DNA from: Aricia agestis
Lineage: Eukaryota; Arthropoda; Insecta; Lepidoptera; Lycaenidae
Reading direction: 5' to 3'
Assembly (NCBI RefSeq): GCF_905147365.1
Contig: NC_056427.1
Span: 1,245,001 to 1,309,000 of the forward strand
DNA length: 64,000 bases
How positions within the stretch are numbered: position 1 is the first letter of the stretch; each line of letters starts with the position of its first letter. This document shows, piece after piece, positions 49,535-57,477 of the stretch. The position numbers were made by a program, and so were the translations under genes. The notes under the pieces were generated by a model. The model was given only the letters and a program-made list of their open reading frames with translations. It was not told the origin of the DNA and searched no databases.

Positions 49535-49715
49535 TAATAATGCCGAAGTTTGTCTGTCTGTCTGTAAATATTTGAAGCTTAAACGGCTGAACTTATTTAG
49601 ATAAAATTTGGTGTGGAGATACTTTACAATGAGCGAAAGGACATAGAACAGTTTTTGTTACGAAAAGATGTACGGTTCCCTCTCATTAAATGAATTAATG
49701 AAATCTGTTCTGTAG
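49535..49715 (+). mobile_element. Diverged HelL copy
   Basis: TTTGTCTGTCTGTCTGTAAA, TAAACGGCTGAACTTATTTA, GGTGTGGAGATACTTTACAA and AAGATGTACGGTTCCCTCTC in order. Confidence 0.55.
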
Positions 49716-49949
49716 ATACAAAGATAATATAAACATTCAAAGCTAATCAAAACACCGTTGAAATTTTGAATATCTTCCTTTCTTTTCGTTTATTATATAG
49801 ATATTAAGGGCCTTCTAAAGACCAGAACAACAGGCCAATTAAACATCACAAAAGAGATTCGGAAATGAGATATTTGGGGGAGCCAGTGGCGGATTGGCAT
49901 ATTTTGGAACCTCTTGCAACTTTTTGCTATCGTTCCTCGCGAGTAGTAG

Positions 49950-50240
49950 TCTTCAACCGTGCGTTTTTCGCGCACAGTAAAACTCTGGAACGAACTGTCA
50001 CCAGCAGTATTTCCGGACCTATACGATCTGTAAACCTTCAAGAAGAGAGCGTATTCCCTCTTAAAAGGCCGGCAACGCACCTGCAACTCTTCAGATATTT
50101 ATTTATTTATTTAATACTTTTTGCACAATGCAATGTACAATGGCGGACTTAATGCCATAGGGCATTTTAGATATTGCGAGTGTCCATGGGTGATGGTAGT
50201 TGCCTTCCATCAGGTGACCTGTTCGCTCGTTTGGTTATTT
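49950..50240 (+). pseudogene. LINE reverse-transcriptase ORF end and 3' UTR
   Basis: From 49956 one frame reads TVRFSRTVKLWNELSPAVF, then PDLYDL, a stop (50031-50033), then TFKKRAYSLLKGRQRTC. The RTVxLWNxLP...VFPxxY...FKxR pattern is the C-terminal end of CR1/Jockey-like LINE ORF2 proteins, which copy LINE (and parasitic SINE) RNA into DNA. Only this end remains, with one stop. The following GCCGGCAACGCACCTGCAAC to AGGTGACCTGTTCGCTCGTT is the tail shared with every SINE-A, identifying this LINE family as the probable helper. A 69-base insertion (50100-50168) lies within the tail. Bases 49721-49949 are unassigned. Confidence 0.6.
50100..50168 (-). mobile_element. Short LINE-end insertion with 7-bp TSD
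   Basis: AGATATT on both sides (50093-50099, 50169-50175). On the minus strand it runs AAAATGCCCTATGGCATTAA, GTCCGCCATTGTACATTGC and ends in (TAAA)n, a LINE-type 3' terminus from another family. Confidence 0.65.
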
Positions 50241-50530
50241 TGTACAAAAAAACTACCAAATTTTCCTCCTCTGAAATCTGCCGCCTTAGACTGGAGCCCA
50301 CTCAGCCTATTGTTAAATCCGCCACTGGATGAGGGATGTAGGGGAGGGCTACGTTAATGGCGGCGAAATGAGGCCCCGCTAAGGACGTGAACACTCAGCG
50401 CGATGAATAAATTACAAAAATTAATAATTAATGACGGCGTTAGGGCAACAAAAGCTGGCCCCTTAGACCGTTATCATACTGGCGGCAGAGCGGAGAGGGC
50501 GCGCAGCGACGCGACGCTACGACGCTAGTG
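50241..50530. other. Unassigned stretch
   Basis: CGGCAGAGCGGAGAGGGCGC at 50482 starts a GC-rich piece. No gene. Confidence 0.35.
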
Positions 50531-50640
50531 CGACTAACTCAAAAAATCAAACATCGTCCTTCTCTCTTCACACTCACGCCCGTCTATCATATGCCAGGTG
50601 AAAAAGAACGATGCGGAATCATCTTTAATTTATTTTAAGA
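50531..50640 (-). mobile_element. TTAA-B fragment
   Basis: GCGACTAACTCAAAAAATCA, AACATCGTCCTTCTCTCTTC, CACGCCCGTCTATCATATGC and CCAGGTGAAAAAG match the right part of TTAA-B (1960-2039) inverted. The other end was not found. Confidence 0.55.
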
Positions 50641-51110
50641 TACCTGGTCTAAGAGCCGGAGGGGAGGTCGACCTTCTCCGATCTGAGAACCAGATGAGAC
50701 ATATTTTTGTCAAATATAATCTATAAAAGAATATGCCTATAATTACTTGCCTATCTAAAAGTGCTCATGGCTATTTTTAATTAAATTTACTTTAATCGAT
50801 TTTTTTTTCATCACTTTCATTCTTTTGATAACCAAATAAATTTTATTTCACTGTTAGTTTATAACACACAGAATATGCCTCAGTAGGCTTGCCTACTCAT
50901 TTTTGTGTATTCTACCTGGCAAGCCGATGTGAACAGGTAAGTCAATACAGGTGACTCCTTCGTTCTGCCAATTTATCGAAAGTTATATCAAATTTTAGAT
51001 TATTTTATTACAAAATCAGTCATATAGACTTGCCTGCAAAAAATCATACTAAAAGTACTGTTGCCTAGCTAAAAACTTAAAAAAAAAAAGCCACGAGCTC
51101 TTTTCAGACA
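50641..51110. other. Unassigned stretch
   Basis: No gene. AGTAGGCTTGCCTACT at 50883 is a palindrome, and TAGACTTGCCTGC lies at 51027. 51110-51132 is a HelL tail scrap (AGACAGACACACTTTCG). Confidence 0.35.
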
Positions 51111-51196
51111 GACAGACACACTTTCGTTATAATATCGCGAGTCCTTGTAGAGGTAACGTTCCTATCTTTGCCGCGGCCGACAAAAGTTCAAATAAA

Positions 51197-51390
51197 ATGC
51201 AGCAGAATTTCTGCGAGCCGAAATTCTGCGACTCACAATTCACAAATTACTCTCGTTTGGCTTCACCCTATGTCATAAGACATAGGGTGAAGCCATTGTC
51301 ATGATGTCATAAGACATAGGGTGAAGCCAAACGAACGTAATTTGTGAATTGTGAGTCGCAGAATTTCGGTTCGCAGAAATTCTGCTGCAT
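51197..51390. mobile_element. Near-perfect 194-bp palindromic element
   Basis: ATGCAGCAGAATTTCTGCGA and TCGCAGAAATTCTGCTGCAT at the ends; the arms continue through ACTCACAATTCACAAATTAC and TTTGGCTTCACCCTATGTC. The centre holds two direct copies of TGTCATAAGACATAGGGTGA. A partial third copy of the arm (CAAAAATTCTGCGACTG to TGGCTTCACCCATA) follows at 51467-51530, abutting HelL. Confidence 0.8.
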
Positions 51391-51530
51391 TCAGTTTCAT
51401 ACATAAGTCCTGTTTGATCCACACGAGCGTTTGTGAGTCATGATTTGTATGAAAAGATATTTACGCGGCAAAAATTCTGCGACTGACGACTCACAAAATT
51501 ACGTTCGTTTGGCTTCACCCATAGGCCATA

Positions 51531-51667
51531 GGTTTGATTTTGCTGAGATTTGGCACAGGGATGCTTTGTGTCCCGGGAAAGGACATAGGATACTTTTTTT
51601 ATCCCGGAAAAATGTACGCCCCGCGGTAAACGAATTTTGGCGCAACGGAATTGCGGGCGTCATCTAG
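51531..51667 (+). mobile_element. HelL copy, 3' half
   Basis: TTTGATTTTGCTGAGATTTG, GTCCCGGGAAAGGACATAGG and GCGCAACGGAATTGCGGGCG then TCATCTAG at 51667 followed by T. The hairpin is intact. The 5' half is replaced by the palindromic element's extra arm. Confidence 0.65.
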
Positions 51668-51844
51668 TTACTAGAACGAAAGTTCTGGGCTTTGTTTACT
51701 GCAAACACGTGAATAGAGAGAAGCTTGATAAATAATTCAATTAATTATTATCAAAACGTTAACAATTTTCTGAATAGGCAGTTATAATGTTTCCGAATTC
51801 CGATTAATTCAAATGTTACTTGTTAACTGCGCAATCTATAGTTA

Positions 51845-52177
51845 ATATTATAAAGCTGAAGAGTTTGTTTGTTTAAACGCGCTAATCTCAGGGGCTACTG
51901 GTCCGATATCAAAAATTTTTCAGTGTTAGCTCATTTATCGAGGAAGGCTATAGGCTATCACACTAAGACTAACAGGAGCGAAGAAACAGAGGAAAATGTA
52001 GAAAAAACGGGGAAAATTATTTGCAAGTGCTTATCTCACAAACTACTGGAGCAATTTTTCTGCTATTTGGTATACAGGTAATATATTAATTTTACATGAA
52101 AATGTGAAGAATACTTGGGCTATTTTTTGTGGGCTAATTTGTCTGTGAAATTCCTAATTTACGCGGGCGAAGCCGCG
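51845..52177 (+). mobile_element. Fourth Helitron-like family, 3' truncated
   Basis: TTAATATTATAAAGCTGAAG, AGTTTGTTTGTTTAAACGCG, CTCAGGGGCTACTGGTCCGA and the terminal hairpin GCGGGCGAAGCCGCG at 52161. The expected CTAG is replaced by SINE-A flank. The 70-codon frame at 51869 is not a gene. Confidence 0.55.
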
Positions 52178-52212
52178 CGGAACGTTCAATAAATAAATAT
52201 TAAATACAATAA

Positions 52213-52459
52213 CATCAAGAGCTGCAGGTGCGTTGCCGGCCTTTTAAGAGGGTATAGGGTAATAGGGGAGGGTAGGGATGGCAAGGGAAGGGAATAGGGG
52301 AGGGTAGGAAAGGGAATAGGGTAGGGGATTGGGCCTCCGGTAAACTCACTCACTCGGCGAAACACAGCGCTAGCGCTGTTCCACGCCGGTTTTCTGTGAG
52401 AACGTGGTATTTCTCCAGTCGAGCCGGCCCATTCGTGCCGAAGCATGGCTTTCCCACGT
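52213..52459 (-). mobile_element. SINE-A, copy 16, tail lost
   Basis: Begins inside the tail (CAAGAGCTGCAGGTGCGTTG) and reaches the head end GGCTTTCCCACGT. Because the poly-A side is missing, a later deletion is likelier than 5' truncation. Confidence 0.7.
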
Positions 52460-52703
52460 TAAAATCTTGCAGAATAACCATCAAATTACATACTCCATCA
52501 AAACTACATTTCCCCCGCGCGGAAATCGGACTAAGAACGTGACGATCGCTTCGTCATGCGCCAGGGGCGTATTCTCGGGGGCGACCGTGTCAGGGGCGTA
52601 TTCGAGGGGGCGCCGGGAAATTACAGGATCACCGGCCATCGACAATGCAAGGTGCAATATTAGGGTCAATACACAATACACATTGCGACGTCGCGAATCA
52701 TCA

Positions 52704-52855
52704 TCATCTAGTGCCCTCTTCATGTCGAAGTTCGGCGGTCAGCAGGTTGAATATATTCCGGTCTTGGGCTAATTTCCTTAGTTGTGGGTAGCTACATCTA
52801 GTCCATTCCTTTATGTCATCGATCCATTTTCTTCTTGGTCTGCCAGGTTTTTTTA
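52704..52855 (-). pseudogene. RTE-like LINE reverse-transcriptase C terminus
   Basis: The minus strand from about 52846 reads KKPGRPRRKWIDDIKEW, then TRCSYPQLRKLAQDRN and ends shortly after AELRHEEGTR at a stop before 52704. The GRPxxxWxDDIK...AQDRxxW pattern is the C-terminal tail of RTE-clade LINE proteins (endonuclease plus reverse transcriptase). On the minus strand the stop is followed by TGATGATGATGATT, the trinucleotide run typical of RTE 3' ends. Everything upstream of the tail is missing, so this is a 5'-truncated dead copy. The final W after AQDR is replaced. Confidence 0.65.
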
Positions 52856-53349
52856 AAAGAATCATTAAAATTTGGAACAGGCAGTTAAACAGAGAGGGCT
52901 TTAGGCTGGCCGCATACACGTTTTCGATTTCCGAATCCGTTTTCCATATTCAGACATTCGAATGCATTGAATTGGACGAAAATACGCACACATTAATTTT
53001 TTTTGCGAACGGAACGAATTCCGCACGTGCCACGTGCGTTTCGAATGCAAGCCACCGCTGAAATGTTACCTAACCCTAAAGCATCTTAGACAGACTTTAC
53101 AAAAATGCATCCCCTTTGCACCGGCGGCGCCTTGATTTGCAATGTGAACCGACCCTTAGGAACATATTGGTACTCAGTGGCGTATTCAAGGTGGGCGCAG
53201 GAAATTGCAGGGTCGGTGCGGTGACGCCTCCAGCTAGATCTAATGCATTGTCACTAAATCCATACCAATATTAAATGGAAATGTGTGTCTGTACTATGTC
53301 TACAGAACTGAATTTGAAGTTGGTGTGAAGATTATGCCCCTCCGACTAA
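52856..53349. other. Unassigned stretch
   Basis: The plus-strand 82-codon frame at 52813-53061 partly overlaps the LINE relic and has no known domain. GGGGCGTATTC-like words at 52565-52620 recur as GTGGCGTATTCAAGGTGGG at 53179. No gene. Confidence 0.4.
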
Positions 53350-53638
53350 GGGTCAATTTATAATAGCGCAGAGTCGAAGCGAAGCGAAGCGAAGCGAAGC
53401 GAATTTCTAAAAACTGAACACAGAAAAATCAACCTTAATTCGAGAGCATAACGCATACATTACTTCTGCGAGGCCAATCAGCGTTGGTCGCGCGCATCCA
53501 CGCGAATTCGCGCGCCCCTTTAAATTCTCAGAAGCAATAAAGAGCGTTAACGCTTTGGAGTTAAGGTTGAATTTATTATGTTCAGTTTTAATAATTCGCT
53601 TCAATGCCATTCGACTCTGCGCTAGTATAAATTGACCC
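53350..53638. mobile_element. Harbinger-type MITE, copy 2
   Basis: TAA flanks (53347-53349, 53639-53641). Ends GGGTCAATTTATAATAGCGC and GCGCTAGTATAAATTGACCC; the left arm carries GAAGCGAAGCGAAGCGAAGC, one unit longer than copy 1 (23983-24271). The rest is very similar to copy 1. Confidence 0.82.
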
Positions 53639-53659
53639 TAATGGATTCGTCTTGTAAGA

Positions 53660-53795
53660 TAATCAGGTGATGGGCATGTCTTTTCCCTGTACTTAAAGTA
53701 TCTCCATACCAAATGTCATAAAAATCGGTTCCCCAGTTTAAGCGTGAATAGGTAACAGACAGACAGACACAATTTCGCATTCATAATATAAAGTA
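53660..53795 (-). mobile_element. HelL fragment
   Basis: TCTTTTCCCTGTACTTAAAG, CTCCATACCAAATGTCAT, AAAATCGGTTCCCCAG and GGTAACAGACAGACAGAC in order; the outer end is decayed (ATAATATAAAGTATGAA). Confidence 0.6.
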
Positions 53796-54483
53796 TGAAT
53801 AGGCTGATGATGACGGTGTATGTACGTGCTAGGAGCTATTTGCTCAGTGATTTACGTTAACGTGTCCAACAACTGAACTACACAAATATAATTACCGGAA
53901 GTATCGAATTATAGTGTCGCACGAACGCCATGAAGTACTTTAAAGTTACAATAGGCATGATAACTATTTTTTTTCTTATCGGTAATTGAACGACACTTAA
54001 AAAATAGAAACATCGTTGAAAGAATGATTCTGATAGCTTAAAAAATCAGCAAGTTATGACAATTCAAACATCTCATAAAATAGACCTGCCCGAAACGCTC
54101 CATACAAAGTGCTACGAAAGTATGACGTCAGTCTTTCGTAGTTTGTACGCATCGGGAGACAACTTTGTTCGACAGGTATATTAAATATTGCGTTTATGAA
54201 AGTGGTTTCATAACGAAAGTTGCTTTTAATTGCATAAGTTATCGAATTGTATACAAATATTAAGAAATTTAATTGAAAAAAAAAATCAACTTGAATATCC
54301 AACTTTGAAGGCGCATAACAAAAAAAATACAAAGCTGAAATTTTAGGAACACTTATTTTTTTACCGTGATTTCTTTATTTTATTAACAAAATTCGCTAAT
54401 CTTTGACCATGTCATCATCCCTATTGCTTAAAATTATCATTAAAACCTCCTCCTTTTTGGAAGTCGGTTAAAAATACTAGAAG
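53796..54483. other. Unassigned stretch
   Basis: TACGAAAGTATGACGTCAGT and CTTTCGTAG at 54113-54141 are loosely palindromic. CTCCTCCTTTTTGGAAGTCG at 54448 is the edge of the repeat seen at 39591. The 92-codon minus frame (54054-54332) has no recognisable motif. Confidence 0.4.
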
Positions 54484-54596
54484 ACAAGATCCGTTGCGCC
54501 GAAATTCGTTTACCGCGTGGGAACCGCACATGTTACCGCGACAATAACTATGCTATGCCCGTTTCCGTTTCTCAAAGTATCCTTACCAAATTGTAG
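54484..54596 (-). mobile_element. HelL fragment
   Basis: GATCCGTTGCGCCGAAATTC, GTGGGAACCGCACATGT and CTCAAAGTATCCTTACCAAA; right half missing. Confidence 0.55.
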
Positions 54597-54899
54597 ATGT
54601 TGCCCGCAACCACGCTTTTTGCGCGGCACGTTCCATACAGTCGACAAGGCCGCGCCATGCCGACTGTATGGGCGCCGCAGACTCGATCGCACAAAAATGG
54701 CCGACTGATGTGGTCTATCGGAGGTTCCGGGGGAGACTCCGGAACGAAGCGAGTCACGTCGCCGGCAAAACGTGACAGTGTTAGTTTTTAAGAATATATA
54801 TAAAATATGTATGTTAGTTTAAGATATTTATTATATAATTGATATGTATGTTAGATTTAAGGTATTTGTTATATGGACCTCTGAAGCCCGTAGTAAATG
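54597..54899. other. Unassigned, possible LINE 3' region
   Basis: CATACAGTCGACAAGG / CCGACTGTATG pair as a hairpin at 54634-54670. GTTCCGGGGGAGACTCCGG follows at 54724, with AT-rich DNA to the T-run of SINE-A. Four short overlapping frames on both strands mirror the hairpin. No gene. Confidence 0.4.
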
Positions 54900-55209
54900 T
54901 TTTTTTTTTAAATGAAATAAGGGGGCAAACGAGCAAACGGGTCACCTGATGGAAAGCAACTTCCGTCGCCCATGGACACTCGCAGCATCAGAAGAGCTGC
55001 AAGTGCGTTGCCGGATTTTTAAGAGGGAATAGGGTAATAGGGGAGGGTAGAGAAGAGAATAGGGTAGGGGTTAGGGGATTGGGCCTCCGGTAAACTCACT
55101 CACTCGGCGAAACACAGCGCAAGCGCTGTTTCACGCCGGTTTTCTGTGAGAACGTGGTATTTATCCGGTCGAGCCGGCCCATTCATGCCGAAGCATGGCT
55201 CTCCCACGT
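54900..55209 (-). mobile_element. SINE-A, copy 17
   Basis: T-run at 54900, head end GGCTCTCCCACGT at 55209. Shares the GGGTAGGGGTTAGGGG variant with copy 6 (24563), suggesting a subfamily. Confidence 0.75.
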
Positions 55210-55572
55210 ATAAATTTTATTTGATTTGAAAAAGTCTGTCGTCTGCGATCTCCCTTACTCTGAACCAAGAACCTCTTAACCACTAGACTACAATGGCGTT
55301 TGTTATAGAATTTTAAAAGCAATCTACCATTTAACGACAAAACTTTCAAGGAAATCTTGAACACCATAATAGACAATTACCAAAACCCAACAACATCACC
55401 CTCCCCAATCAAAGTCGGTCAAACACCGATCCGTCTAAGAACTCATTCACTTAATGCGTTGTTTGGGAAAACAATTAGTTCACAGCTGTAGGGTTGGCAC
55501 TTTTAGAATTTTAATAAATCAATAGTCATATACGGCAAAACAACATGAGCCGGATCAGCTAGATGCATCAAT
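55210..55572. other. Unassigned, with SINE and Helitron scraps
   Basis: CTCTGAACCAAGAACCTCTT then AACCACTAGACTACAATGG (55258-55296) looks like the complement of a tRNA-like SINE head. GAGCCGGATCAGCTAG (55548-55563) is a Helitron 3' end. Confidence 0.4.
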
Positions 55573-55758
55573 TTTCCATACTTAATTTTATAAATGCGAA
55601 AGTGTGTCTGACATTCTTTTACCTCTCCATGCATAAATATCGGTCCTGCCGCTGGACCGTTTATGCATGGAGATGGAGATTAGAAATCTCGGAAAAATAC
55701 ACAGTTCCCACGCGATAAACACATTTCGACGCAAAGGAGTTGCGGGCGTCATCTACTA
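55573..55758 (+). mobile_element. HelL copy, core replaced
   Basis: TCCATACTTAATTTTATAAA to GCGAAAGTGTGTCTGAC, then an inverted CTCTCCATGCATAAA / TTTATGCATGGAGA where the AACCGATTT core should be, then TCTCGGAAAAATACACAGTT and GGAGTTGCGGGCGTCATCTA (CTAG changed). Confidence 0.6.
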
Positions 55759-56413
55759 CAACACATAAGAGAAAACAAAACATTCATTCATTCATACATT
55801 CAAAACTACTAAGGATCTGTTTCAACACAAAAAATACAATACTTTTCTGGTTGTATTCCAAAGGTGTTCACTGACTGAAATAGCAGAGCAGGCACATATT
55901 TTCGACGAGAGATACAAAGAGTCTTGTCCCACCTTCCTACAAATTTTTGATCAGGTCACGAGTCCTGGCGTTAGTTTTCATAATTTTAACAAATAAAAAC
56001 CGACTTCGAATATTATCTCATCATGGGATCACCTGTGAATTATTTTCTATCCGACAAAACAATAATCATCAAAATCGGTTCACAAACGGCGTAGTTATCG
56101 ACGAACAAACAAAAAAATAATCACAAAACATCTAAAAAGCGACAACCCTAACATCTCAACGTGGCAAAACATTAAAAAACATACTCTTAAAAATTTACGC
56201 ACTTAACTTTACATTGCAAGTATTTCAGTTACACTAACTACTCGCTAACTTCCGACTTAACTTACTGCAGTTAAAGTTAAAATTACTTCCATTTATAGTC
56301 GAAATTTCTTTGAGTATAAAAGTAACTTTTGGTAACTTTGAGAAGTCAAATTTTAACAACTTGTAAGTTTTACTTTGTTATTCGTATCAAGATTCAAATA
56401 AAAGCAATCTTAT
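55759..56413. other. Unassigned, with a dispersed repeat
   Basis: 56001-56115 matches the repeat at 4993 (ATCATGGGATCACCTGTGAA, ATCGGTTCACAAACGGCGTA). Otherwise nothing recognised. Confidence 0.4.
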
Positions 56414-56695
56414 TACCTCTGTGGCTCAGTGGTGAGCGCGTTGATAGCTCAAGCCGGGGATCGCGGGTTCGAATACCGCCGACGGAACAAAAGGTTTTCA
56501 AAGTTCCTGGGTCATGGATGTGTATTAAATATTATGTATATCATATAATAAAAATCTTAAATATACGTATAGTATAAAAGTATTAAATACATATATTTCC
56601 GTTGTCTGGTACCTGTAACACAAGTCCTCCGGGTACTTACCACGCGTCCAGACTGTCGTGGTGTGAAGCGTCCATAGATATTATTATTATTATTT
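56414..56695 (+). mobile_element. tSINE-2, copy 3
   Basis: ACCTCTGTGGCTCAGTGGTG head, GCGGGTTCGAATACCGCC box B, body ending GCGTCCATAGATATTATTAT. The 82-codon frame crossing it is not a gene. Confidence 0.75.
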
Positions 56696-56784
56696 AGCAA
56701 ACTAATTTAAATACGTTGCTTATCGTTATCTCAATGTTAGAATAGTTGCTTCACAAACAAGGACAAATCATTATAATATTAAAA

Positions 56785-57004
56785 CCACGAAATGACGCCT
56801 TCAACTCCGTTGCGGCAAAATTCGTTTGTCGGGAAACATACATATTTTCAAGACAAAAAATATTTTATATCCTTTCTCGGTACTCAAAGAATCTCTATTC
56901 CAAATTTAACCAAATTCGGTTAAGCGGTTTGGGTGTGATAAGATAACAGACAAACAGATAGACAGACAGACACATTTTCGCATTTATATTATTAGTATGG
57001 ATAT
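56785..57004 (-). mobile_element. HelL copy next to the Gypsy insertion
   Basis: ATGACGCCTTCAACTCCGTT at the left, GTTAAGCGGTTTGGGTGTGA, a CAGACAGACAGACAC run and ATATTATTAGTATGGATAT at the right. The last ATAT is the Gypsy target site. Confidence 0.65.
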
Positions 57005-57442
57005 TGTTATCGCTCGGGTATAGGTGGCGCCACTAGGTGTCACTTCCGACAGTGACAGCAATATGGAGGACTTAATGGCGGAAAGATGGTGTCACTCACA
57101 GAGGGGATGGTTGACTGTTGAGTCCCTATAAAATCATCGAACACGATCGAACGGGCTCATTCCTGGAGAAATTATAGTGAAGTGAACATCGAAAAGCTGA
57201 TAGTGTTGTGAAGTAATAGTGAAGAATCAGAGTGTGGTTCTATACGTTAAGTGTGATTTAAAGTCTTAAGTGTGATTGGTGGTAATGTATTTATTAAATT
57301 AATTAGCACAAAGTGAAGTGATGAATAAATATCAGATATAATATTATAATGATTGTCTATATTGTGTGATATGGGATAAATATAATGAATGTAGTAAATA
57401 AATATACTGTTACTTAATTTAACTGTGGTATTCTTTCTTATA
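57005..57442 (+). repeat. 5' LTR of the Gypsy element
   Basis: Starts TGTTATCGCTCGGG and ends TTCTTTCTTATA, so the termini are TG...TA rather than TG...CA. A TATA box TATAAAA lies at 57127-57133 and AATAAA at 57397-57402, which places transcription start near 57155 and polyadenylation near the LTR end. It drives the gag-pol frame 35 bases downstream. Confidence 0.92.
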
Positions 57443-57477
57443 TCAGAAGTGGGATCGAACGTCCACAAATCATAAAA
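57443..57477 (+). promoter_or_regulatory. Gypsy leader with presumed primer-binding site
   Basis: The leader is only 35 bases. The first TGG, needed to pair with a tRNA CCA end, is at 57450, eight bases after the LTR: TGGGATCGAACGTCC. Its complement contains GTTCGATCC, like a tRNA T-arm rather than an acceptor stem. Which tRNA primes is unclear. Confidence 0.4.
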
